Below are positions 13,320 to 19,823 of a DNA stretch of 20,567 bases, in pieces (the first letter of the stretch is position 1; each line of letters starts with the position of its first letter). The notes under the pieces are model-generated. The model was given only the letters and a program-made list of their open reading frames with translations, was not told the DNA's origin and did not search any database. A program made the position numbers and the translations under genes. This DNA is from an uncultured Burkholderiales bacterium (lineage in GTDB: Bacteria; Pseudomonadota; Gammaproteobacteria; Burkholderiales; Burkholderiaceae_E), in the NCBI GenBank assembly GCA_903923345.1, contig CAIXXI010000091.1, forward strand, positions 1 to 20,567, in the 5' to 3' direction.

Positions 13320-14831
13320 TCAATAGGCGTTCTCATCGCCTCGCAGGGTCACCATCACCGTGCGCCACAGGATCTTTACATCCAGCGCGAGCGACCACTC
13401 CCGCAGGTATTGCAGGTCATAGTCGATGCGCTGCTGCATTTTTTCGACGGTATCGGTCTCGCCCCTCGCCCCATTGACCTGCGCCCACCCGGTGATGCCC
13501 GGCTTGACCTTGTGGCGAACCATGTATCCCGGGATCAGCTTGCGGTAGAACTCGTTGTGCGCCACCGCATGCGGGCGGGGCCCGACCATGCTCATGCGGC
13601 CCTGCAGCACATTGAACAGCTGCGGCAATTCGTCGAGTGAGGTCCGACGCAGGAAGGCGCCCAGCGGGGTGATGCGTGAGTCGCCACGCACCGCCTGGCG
13701 CACGACCGCGCCGTTTTCCGCCACCCTCATCGAGCGGAATTTCCAGACTTCGATCGCCTCGCCGTCCAGGCCATACCGATGCTGGCGAAACAGAATCGGA
13801 CCCGGCATCGTGACGCGGATCGCCACGGCGACCGCGGCCATCACCGGCCACAGCATCAGAATCGCCAACAGGGCCAGAGCGATGTCCGAGGCCCGCTTGA
13901 CCAGTGCGTCCAGCCCGCAAAAGGGGGTTTCGCACACCGCCACGACCGGCAAGCCTCCAATGGCCTCGATGCGTGCCTGAATCGGTTCGGCCAGCAGCAG
14001 GTCCGGCACGAAATAGACCGATGCCGTCGTGTCTCGCAGTTGTTCGAGCAGGCCATGGATGCGGGGCTGCGAGGCCATGGGCAGCGCCACATAAATTCGA
14101 TCGACGCGGTGGCGGCCAACGAAGTCGGCCAGATCGCCGGTGTGCCCGAGCAGGGCTGCCTCCAGTCCGGTACCCAGTCGTTGTGGCGTGCGGTCATCGA
14201 AATAGCCCAGCAGGCTGATGCGATGCCTGCGATCGGTGAGCAGGGTGCGGGCCAGGGTCCGCCCTGGCGGGTTGGCTCCGACGATCACCGCTCGGGCCTG
14301 GGGGTTCAGGCCGGGAAATTGCGTGAGCACCGGAACGAACAGCCGCTGAATGCCCAGCTGAAGGGCCGGCGTCAGAACGGCCCAGACGGTCAGCACCCGG
14401 GCGTCGAACAGCGTCAGGCTGGCGGTTGCCGCACCGACCGTCAGCAGCAGCAGGCAGATGCCGAACCAGTGCAGGATGCGCCCGTCACGGCTCGGCGCGC
14501 TGCGCTGACATATCGCGAAGGCGATCAGCGCCAGGACCGCCTCCGGCCCACCCGGCACACCTTTGAGGGCCCAGGTGGTCGCCAGCAGCACACCCGCAGC
14601 CACCATGCCGTCAAGCTGGGTCGCAAGCCGGTCCGCCATCGAGATGCCCGGGGTGCGCAGGGGGCGAAGCGACGGCAGGGGGGCGCCCGGTGCGAGGTCG
14701 GGACGGATGACGGGGAGTGATCGGGGTCGATCCGTAGGCGGAGCCGGTTCGGGGCGCAGGGGCTGCACCACCCCGCTCGGCTGGATCCGGGCATCGGGGC
14801 TGACTGAGGGTTCGGCGTAGGTCTGCAACAT
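13320..14831 (-). CDS. Undecaprenyl-phosphate sugar phosphotransferase (WcaJ/EpsB-like priming enzyme)
   Basis: The 503-residue polyprenyl-phosphate hexose-1-phosphate transferase starts repeat-unit synthesis by moving sugar-1-phosphate, often glucose, from a UDP-sugar to undecaprenyl phosphate. In order there are a proline-rich N-terminal extension (about 1-60), four membrane segments, a Rossmann-like middle domain (A-V-I-V-G-A-N-P-P-G-R) and a re-entrant membrane helix. The catalytic domain then follows with K-F-R-S-M-R (364-369), T-S-L-D-E-L-P-Q-L, M-S-M-V-G-P-R-P and K-P-G-I-T-G-W-A-Q-V-N-G. All key motifs are intact. The proline-rich extension before the first helix is longer than I expect for the family. 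The gene is divergent from UDP-glucose dehydrogenase with only 109 bases between the starts, so they may be co-regulated. Glucose rather than another hexose is a family-based guess. Confidence 0.93.
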   Translation of the reverse strand: MLQTYAEPSVSPDARIQPSGVVQPLRPEPAPPTDRPRSLPVIRPDLAPGAPLPSLRPLRTPGISMADRLATQLDGMVAAGVLLATTWALKGVPGGPEAVLALIAFAICQRSAPSRDGRILHWFGICLLLLTVGAATASLTLFDARVLTVWAVLTPALQLGIQRLFVPVLTQFPGLNPQARAVIVGANPPGRTLARTLLTDRRHRISLLGYFDDRTPQRLGTGLEAALLGHTGDLADFVGRHRVDRIYVALPMASQPRIHGLLEQLRDTTASVYFVPDLLLAEPIQARIEAIGGLPVVAVCETPFCGLDALVKRASDIALALLAILMLWPVMAAVAVAIRVTMPGPILFRQHRYGLDGEAIEVWKFRSMRVAENGAVVRQAVRGDSRITPLGAFLRRTSLDELPQLFNVLQGRMSMVGPRPHAVAHNEFYRKLIPGYMVRHKVKPGITGWAQVNGARGETDTVEKMQQRIDYDLQYLREWSLALDVKILWRTVMVTLRGDENAY

Positions 14832-14928
14832 GACCCTGTCTTGGCGACGAACGTGCCCGAAGCGCCCTGATGCTCAGCTGTCCTACGTGTGTTCAGGACA
14901 GCGCCGCAGTCATGTCATTGAAAAAGTT

Positions 14929-14934
14929 TATGAT
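14929..14934 (+). promoter_or_regulatory. Likely -10 box (TATGAT) of UDP-glucose dehydrogenase, start codon at +1
   Basis: TATGAT lies six bases before the ATG at 14941, so the transcript would begin at the start codon. No Shine-Dalgarno sequence precedes the ATG, which fits a leaderless message. No strong -35 box is seen at 16-18 bases. The nearby TTGAAA is only five bases upstream and cannot serve as -35. Confidence 0.45.
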
Positions 14935-14940
14935 TGCGCG

Positions 14941-16263
14941 ATGAAGATCACTGTCATTGGAACCGGCTACGTCGGTCTGGTCTCAGGCGCCTGCCTGGCC
15001 GAAATGGGTAACGATGTCCTGTGCCTGGATGTCGACCCCCGAAAAATCGAGATGCTCGAGCGCGGCGAAATTCCCATTTGGGAGCCGGGTCTGCAGGAGA
15101 TGGTCCGACGCAATGTCGCGGCCAATCGCATGAAGTTCACGCTCGATGTCGAGCGCTCCGTGGCGCATGGCACGATCCAGTTCATTGCCGTTGGCACGCC
15201 ACCAGACGAAGACGGTTCGGCCGACCTGCAATATGTACTGGCCGCCGCCCGAAATGTCGGTCGATACATGACCGACTACAAAGTCATCGTCGACAAATCG
15301 ACCGTGCCGGTCGGTACGGCCGACAAGGTCCGTGATGCGATTGCCGATGAACTCAAACGGCGCGCGGTCGACGTCCCCTATGCGGTGGTCTCCAACCCGG
15401 AATTCCTCAAGGAAGGGGCCGCGGTCGAAGACTTCATGCGGCCCGACCGGATCGTGGTGGGCGCCGATGACGAGCAGGCGGTCTTCCTGATGAGGGCCCT
15501 GTATTCCCCGTTCCAGCGTAACCACGAGCGCCTGGTCGTCATGGACGTCCGTTCAGCCGAGCTGACCAAGTACGCGGCCAATGCCATGCTGGCCACCCGC
15601 ATCTCGTTCATGAACGAGCTCGCCCTGCTGGCCGAGAAGGTGGGTGCCGACATCGAACTCGTGCGTCAGGGCATCGGCTCGGACCCTCGCATCGGCTATC
15701 ACTTCCTCTATGCCGGAGCAGGCTACGGCGGCTCGTGCTTCCCCAAGGACGTCAAGGCGCTGATCCGCACGGCCGACGACAACGGCCGCCTGCTTCACGT
15801 ACTCACCGCGGTCGAAGCGGCCAACGATGCGCAAAAGCATGTACTGGTCGAGAAGGTGATCGCCCGCTTCGGCGAGTCACTGGCAGGGCGCCACTTCGCT
15901 TTGTGGGGGCTGGCCTTCAAACCCAATACCGACGACATGCGCGAGGCCCCCAGCCGGGTGGTCATCGATGACCTGCTCTCGCGCGGTGCGACGGTCACCG
16001 CCTACGATCCGGTTGCGATTCACGAGGCCCAGCGTGCCATCGGCGAGCGTCAGGGTCTGAGCTACGCAGACAGTCCGATGCAGGCGCTGGAAGGCGCGGA
16101 CGCATTGCTGATCGTCACCGAGTGGAAAGAGTTTCGCAGCCCCGATTTCGACGCGATCCGGGCGGCGCTCAAGCAACCCCTGGTGATCGACGGTCGCAAT
16201 ATGTACCCGCCCGCCTTGCCCCGTGCAGCCGGTCTGGATTACGTGTCGATCGGCCGGCTCTGA
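14941..16263 (+). CDS. ugd: UDP-glucose 6-dehydrogenase
   Basis: The 440-residue cytosolic enzyme oxidises UDP-glucose twice with NAD+ to UDP-glucuronate, a precursor for acidic polysaccharides. The N-terminal NAD fold reads G-T-G-Y-V-G-L-V-S-G (from residue 7). The catalytic Cys is Cys266 in G-Y-G-G-S-C-F-P-K-D, with Lys269 nearby. A middle segment has F-L-K-E-G-A-A-V-E-D-F, and the C-terminal domain has G-L-A-F-K-P-N-T-D-D-M-R-E-A-P-S. The length is typical. I chose ATG 14941 because the NAD fold starts directly after it; the open frame upstream to 14830 has no conserved residues. The next gene, an epimerase that can use the product, starts 40 bases downstream, so the pair forms a small uronic acid supply operon. 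Confidence 0.97.
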   Translation: MKITVIGTGYVGLVSGACLAEMGNDVLCLDVDPRKIEMLERGEIPIWEPGLQEMVRRNVAANRMKFTLDVERSVAHGTIQFIAVGTPPDEDGSADLQYVLAAARNVGRYMTDYKVIVDKSTVPVGTADKVRDAIADELKRRAVDVPYAVVSNPEFLKEGAAVEDFMRPDRIVVGADDEQAVFLMRALYSPFQRNHERLVVMDVRSAELTKYAANAMLATRISFMNELALLAEKVGADIELVRQGIGSDPRIGYHFLYAGAGYGGSCFPKDVKALIRTADDNGRLLHVLTAVEAANDAQKHVLVEKVIARFGESLAGRHFALWGLAFKPNTDDMREAPSRVVIDDLLSRGATVTAYDPVAIHEAQRAIGERQGLSYADSPMQALEGADALLIVTEWKEFRSPDFDAIRAALKQPLVIDGRNMYPPALPRAAGLDYVSIGRL

Positions 16264-16303
16264 ATCCGCGGCCGGGGTCTGTGCCAGCGCGGCGCTTGCA
16301 GTC

Positions 16304-17311
16304 ATGAACGTCCTGGTCACCGGAGCAGCCGGATTCATCGGCATGCATGTGGCGCAGCGCCTGCTGGATGCCGGCCACGAGGTCGTCGGTATCGACGACC
16401 TGAACACCTACTACGATCCTGCCCTCAAACAGGCCCGTCTGGATCGGCTGCTGCCGCAGGCGGGTTTTCGCTTCGAGAAGCTGGATATTGCCGATCGCCC
16501 GGGCATGACCCGTCTGTTCGAGGGACATGCCTTCGACCAGGTGGTGCATCTGGCCGCGCAAGCCGGCGTGCGTTACTCGATCACCAACCCGCATGCCTAT
16601 GCCGACAGCAACCTGGTCGGCTTCGTCAACATCCTGGAAGGCTGTCGACACGGCGGCGTGAAGCATCTGGTGTACGCCTCATCGTCGAGTGTGTACGGTG
16701 GCAATACCCGGATGCCGTTTTCCGAGCATGATTCGGTCGATCATCCGGTGAGCCTGTATGCGGCCACCAAGAAGGCCAATGAGCTGATGGCCCACACCTA
16801 CAGCCATCTCTTCGGTCTGCCGACCACCGGCTTGCGGTTCTTCACCGTCTACGGTCCCTGGGGGCGGCCCGACATGGCTGCGTTCCTGTTTGCCGATGCG
16901 ATTCTGGCTGGTCGTCCGATCAAGGTCTTCAATCACGGCAACATGCGGCGCGACTTCACCTACATCGACGACATCGTCGAAGGCGTGGTGCGCCTGCTCG
17001 ATCACCCACCCGCGGGTGACCCCGGCTTCGATCCCCTGAACCCCGATCCGGCCAGCAGCCGGGCTCGGTATCGCGTCTTCAACATCGGCAACAGCGAGCC
17101 GGTGCCGCTGATGGAGTTCATCGCGGCCATGGAGTCGGCGATCGGGCGCGAGGCGATCAAGGAGTTCCTGCCGATGCAGGACGGCGATGTCCCGGCGACC
17201 TTCGCCGACACCTCGGAGCTGGCTGCCCTGGTGGGTTTTGCACCGCGCACCGATGTGCGTGAAGGCGTGCGCCGGTTCGTCGACTGGTATCGGGCCTTCT
17301 ACTCGCGCTGA
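16304..17311 (+). CDS. NAD-dependent epimerase, probable UDP-glucuronate 4-epimerase
   Basis: The 335-residue extended short-chain dehydrogenase has the NAD motif G-A-A-G-F-I-G at its start and the catalytic Tyr152-x3-Lys156 in Y-A-A-T-K-K. S-S-S-S-V-Y-G-G lies just before these. The segments D-D-L-N-T-Y-Y-D and G-P-W-G-R-P-D-M-A are characteristic of the UDP-glucuronate 4-epimerase (LspL/CapI-like) subgroup, which makes UDP-galacturonate. The position 40 bases after ugd supports UDP-glucuronate as substrate. The start ATG at 16304 is the one next to the NAD motif; upstream in-frame sequence belongs to the ugd tail. The gene is convergent with rpoH and shares the hairpin at 17326-17349. A UDP-glucose 4-epimerase activity is less likely. 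Confidence 0.9.
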   Translation: MNVLVTGAAGFIGMHVAQRLLDAGHEVVGIDDLNTYYDPALKQARLDRLLPQAGFRFEKLDIADRPGMTRLFEGHAFDQVVHLAAQAGVRYSITNPHAYADSNLVGFVNILEGCRHGGVKHLVYASSSSVYGGNTRMPFSEHDSVDHPVSLYAATKKANELMAHTYSHLFGLPTTGLRFFTVYGPWGRPDMAAFLFADAILAGRPIKVFNHGNMRRDFTYIDDIVEGVVRLLDHPPAGDPGFDPLNPDPASSRARYRVFNIGNSEPVPLMEFIAAMESAIGREAIKEFLPMQDGDVPATFADTSELAALVGFAPRTDVREGVRRFVDWYRAFYSR

Positions 17312-17316
17312 GCCCG

Positions 17317-17349
17317 AAAAAAGAAAAAGCCCGGTGTGACCCGGGCTTT
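17317..17349 (-). terminator. Rho-independent terminator of rpoH (may also act on the epimerase transcript)
   Basis: A 9-base perfect stem (AAAGCCCGG at 17326-17334 and CCGGGCTTT at 17341-17349, six-base loop) is flanked on the left by an A-rich run. On the minus strand that run reads as a long U-tract directly after the stem, ideal for rpoH, whose stop is 22 bases upstream. In the plus direction only a short T-run follows, so it would be weaker for the convergent epimerase gene. Confidence 0.88.
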
Positions 17350-17371
17350 CCTGCGCTGCACTGGCGATTGA

Positions 17372-18268
17372 TCAGGCGTACTCGGCCAGTGCGGCCTTCA
17401 TCGTCTTGAGCGCCTTGGCCTCGATCTGGCGAATCCGCTCGGCCGATACACCGTATTCATCAGCAAGATCCTGCAGCGTGCGGCTGCCGCCTTCGTCTTC
17501 GTCGCGCAACCAGCGCGATTCGATGATCTTGCGGCTGCGCTCATCCAGCGATTCGAGCGCCTGCTGCAGACCTTCTCCTTGCAACTGATCAAACTCCCGC
17601 GCCTCGAGCACCTGCAGCGGCTCGCTGTGCTGCGCCCTGAGATAGGCGATCGGGGCGTAGCTGTCCTCGCCGTCTTCGCCAACCGGATCAAGCGCCAGAT
17701 CAGCCCCGCCCATGCGGGTTTCCATCTCGACGACATCCTGAGGTCTGACGTCCAGTTCCTGGGCAATCGCACTGACCGCTTCCGGCGACAGGGTGCGGGC
17801 ATCACGCTTGAGCGAGCGCAGGTTGAAGAACAACTTGCGCTGGGCTTTCGTGGTGGCCACCTTGACCAGCCGCCAGTTCTTCAGAATGAACTCATGAATC
17901 TCGGCCTTGATCCAGTGCATGGCAAACGACACCAGGCGCACGCCGCGTTCCGGGTCGAAGCGCTTGACCGCCTTCATCAGGCCGACATTGCCTTCCTGGA
18001 TCAGGTCGGCATGGGGCAGGCCATAGCCCATGTACTGACGGGAAATCGAGACCACCAGGCGCAGGTGAGACATCACCAGCTGCCGTGCGGCATCCAGTTC
18101 GGCATGGTCACGCAGCCTGCGGCCGAGCGACACCTCCTCATCGGCCGTCAGCATCGGCAGTCGATTCACTGCCGAGATGTACGAGTCGATGTTTCCGACT
18201 GCCGGAACCGCCCACATCGCACCGGCGGCACGCGAAGAGGTCACCAAAGCTGTCGAGGAACCGGTCAT
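17372..18268 (-). CDS. rpoH: Heat-shock RNA polymerase sigma factor (sigma-32)
   Basis: The 298-residue sigma factor directs RNA polymerase to heat-shock promoters. Region 2 shows L-R-L-V-V-S-I-S-R-Q-Y and D-L-I-Q-E-G-N-V-G-L-M-K-A-V, with R-F-D-P-E-R-G-V-R-L. The RpoH-specific box Q-R-K-L-F-F-N-L-R occupies residues 143-151, which separates it from RpoD and RpoS. Region 4 ends with R-T-L-Q-D-L-A-D-E-Y-G-V-S-A-E-R-I-R-Q-I-E. The ATG at 18268 has AAAGGA six bases upstream and so was preferred to an in-frame ATG at 18319, which would overlap the promoter. Upstream lies a CIRCE operator overlapping the promoter, predicting HrcA control. The gene is embedded among polysaccharide genes without obvious functional linkage. 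Confidence 0.97.
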   Translation of the reverse strand: MTGSSTALVTSSRAAGAMWAVPAVGNIDSYISAVNRLPMLTADEEVSLGRRLRDHAELDAARQLVMSHLRLVVSISRQYMGYGLPHADLIQEGNVGLMKAVKRFDPERGVRLVSFAMHWIKAEIHEFILKNWRLVKVATTKAQRKLFFNLRSLKRDARTLSPEAVSAIAQELDVRPQDVVEMETRMGGADLALDPVGEDGEDSYAPIAYLRAQHSEPLQVLEAREFDQLQGEGLQQALESLDERSRKIIESRWLRDEDEGGSRTLQDLADEYGVSAERIRQIEAKALKTMKAALAEYA

Positions 18269-18309
18269 CTGCTTTCCTTTCTCATGAGGCAACACGCCTC
18301 GAAGCAAAA

Positions 18310-18339
18310 ATACTAGCACTCCCCGGGCGCGAGTGCTAA
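18310..18339 (-). promoter_or_regulatory. Sigma-70-type promoter of rpoH, embedded in the CIRCE operator
   Basis: On the minus strand a -35 candidate TTAGCA (18334-18339) and a -10 candidate TAGTAT (18310-18315) are separated by 18 bases. The predicted start near 18303 gives a leader of about 35 bases before the rpoH ATG. The -35 box matches consensus in four of six positions. Both boxes overlap the CIRCE half-sites, so repressor and polymerase should compete. Confidence 0.55.
18313..18339. promoter_or_regulatory. CIRCE element (HrcA operator) upstream of rpoH
   Basis: The half-sites CTAGCACTC (18313-18321) and GAGTGCTAA (18331-18339) are separated by exactly nine bases. The known CIRCE consensus is TTAGCACTC-N9-GAGTGCTAA, so 17 of 18 half-site bases match. 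HrcA binds this element and represses at normal temperature, with GroEL as co-factor. It sits in the rpoH promoter on the minus strand. The next gene on the other side starts 245 bases away, so rpoH is the likely target. Confidence 0.92.
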
Positions 18340-18584
18340 GACCGCCCGCACCTAAATGTTATCAATTTGTATCAGCCGATTAATTGGGGTCGGAACATCA
18401 TTTTCTGCCCCTAAATTGGGGTCTGATCAAAATTTCTCCGCCCACTTCCGGCACGCCGGTCAAGGCGGGCGCATCAGCTCGTCAGAGGGGGGCGCATTCA
18501 AGCTGATCGGCCTCGGCGCGGCGCTGGAAGCTGCTACGGTGGTTCACGTGTTCTGCATCGCACATCTCTGCCGCAGAAGGTCAA
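18340..18584. other. Intergenic stretch before the EpsL-like gene; AT-rich left part, no gene seen
   Basis: The left part (about 18351-18440) is clearly richer in A and T than its surroundings and holds the REP-like repeat. The right part returns to high GC. It contains a CCGG-CACG-CCGG mini-hairpin (18450-18461) and a CACGTG palindrome. I could not identify a convincing sigma-70 or sigma-54 promoter for the downstream eps genes; a GG-N10-GC sigma-54 pattern is absent near the start. Confidence 0.5.
18379..18437. repeat. REP-like repeat remnant with duplicated AATTGGGGTC
   Basis: AATTGGGGTC occurs twice, at 18382-18391 and 18414-18423. The first copy and the CCCC-TA-AATT at 18408-18417 form an imperfect inverted repeat. 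The second copy continues TGATCAAAATTTC, similar to the GGGGTC-AGAGT-(C/A)AAATTT-type repeats that I recall flanking REP-associated tyrosine transposase (RAYT) genes in proteobacteria. No transposase gene is present here, so this would be a stray copy or remnant. Confidence 0.4.
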
Positions 18585-19805
18585 ATGAACCGCAAAACGC
18601 TGATCCGCCTGGGTGTCTCACTCGCCCTGACAAGCTTGTCGTTCCAGGCAAGGACGCAGCCGGTTGCCATGCCGGCGGCAGGTCTGGACCCGCCGCTCAG
18701 CATCGACGCGGCACTCGACCTTGAGTACCACAGCAACGTCTTCAGGATCGCCGATGGACCGGCCGATACCGTCGCCCGGGCCCTGCTCGGACTGCGCTTC
18801 GAGCGCGAATTCAGCCTGCAGCGCCTCTCGCTCACCGCCTTCATCACCCCGGTGAAGTACTTCGAGCAGTCGGCCTACGACTATCTGGGATACGGTGTGG
18901 CCGCCCTCTGGGACATCGAAGTGGGTCGTCCGGTATTCGGTCAGCTCGCGGTGCGTCTGGCCCGGGATCAAACCCCCTTCGACCTGATCGGTCTGGCCCA
19001 GAACAACCTGCAGGATCTGAGGATGGCGCGCGGCCTGCTGGGCTGGCGGATCACCCAGGCCTGGGCGGTGATTGGCGCGATCGATACCTGGTCTTCCGAC
19101 AACTCCCTCGACAGCCAGAAGCCAGCCAATTACACCCGCACGGGCATGGAGGCGGGCGTTCGCTATCTGCCCGGCGGCGCGCTGGAAATGGACATCGTCT
19201 GGCGTCATGAATCCGCACGCTATCCGAATCGGCAGGTCTTCGATTCAGTGGGCAATCTGCTGCCGGCGGCGGTCGACAACGCCTACGACCAGAACACGCC
19301 GCTGGCCCGGGTGAGCTACCGCCCCTCCGACGCGACCCGCATCACCGGCATGGCGGGTTATACCCGTCGCAGTTATGAAAACGTGCCCCAGCGCGATTTC
19401 AGCGGCGTCACCGGCGGAATCGACGCCGAGTGGCCGGCGACCGCGGCCTTCCTGCTACGCGGGTCGATCCTGCGCAGCATCGAAGTCGCCGAACTGACCA
19501 GCGCCAACTACATCGATGTGCGCAGCCTCAATCTCCGCCCGGTCTGGCAACTGAGCGGTCGATCAGCGCTCGAACCGCTGGTGGGCGTCGCCGGACGGCG
19601 GTATCTGGGTGATCCCGGATTCGTGGTGAGCGGGTCTCCGGTTCGGGTCGATCGTCTGCGCGAGGCCGGACTGCGACTTCGCTACGACCTGGGTCGACGC
19701 ACCATCGCCCACCTGGAATACCGCTACTTGTCACGCAGTTCCAACTACCCGGTCAACGACTTCAAAGACCATTGGGTCGGCGTCGGTGTCCGGGGCTCAT
19801 TCTGA
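18585..19805 (+). CDS. EpsL-like outer-membrane beta-barrel protein of exopolysaccharide export
   Basis: The 406-residue product has an N-terminal signal peptide (about residues 1-23) followed by alternating amphipathic strands with abundant Tyr, Arg and Asp. It closes with V-G-V-G-V-R-G-S-F, ending in the aromatic residue usual for BamA-dependent barrels. The opening of the mature part, with D-A-A-L-D-L-E-Y-H-S-N-V-F-R, is typical of the EpsL family found next to EpsE-type export genes in methanolan-like and exosortase-linked clusters. The start ATG has AGAAGG four bases upstream. It lies 18 bases before the polysaccharide export gene, so the pair is an operon. A secretin-like channel or accessory role in polysaccharide passage across the outer membrane is inferred from context, not shown. 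Confidence 0.82.
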   Translation: MNRKTLIRLGVSLALTSLSFQARTQPVAMPAAGLDPPLSIDAALDLEYHSNVFRIADGPADTVARALLGLRFEREFSLQRLSLTAFITPVKYFEQSAYDYLGYGVAALWDIEVGRPVFGQLAVRLARDQTPFDLIGLAQNNLQDLRMARGLLGWRITQAWAVIGAIDTWSSDNSLDSQKPANYTRTGMEAGVRYLPGGALEMDIVWRHESARYPNRQVFDSVGNLLPAAVDNAYDQNTPLARVSYRPSDATRITGMAGYTRRSYENVPQRDFSGVTGGIDAEWPATAAFLLRGSILRSIEVAELTSANYIDVRSLNLRPVWQLSGRSALEPLVGVAGRRYLGDPGFVVSGSPVRVDRLREAGLRLRYDLGRRTIAHLEYRYLSRSSNYPVNDFKDHWVGVGVRGSF

Positions 19806-19823
19806 TCAGTCAGGGGCCAGCAC

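Noticed and set aside
14918..14934. TTGAAA and TATGAT as a -35/-10 pair ahead of ugd
   Set aside because: They are only five bases apart, far below the 16-18 bases required. Only the -10 box was kept.
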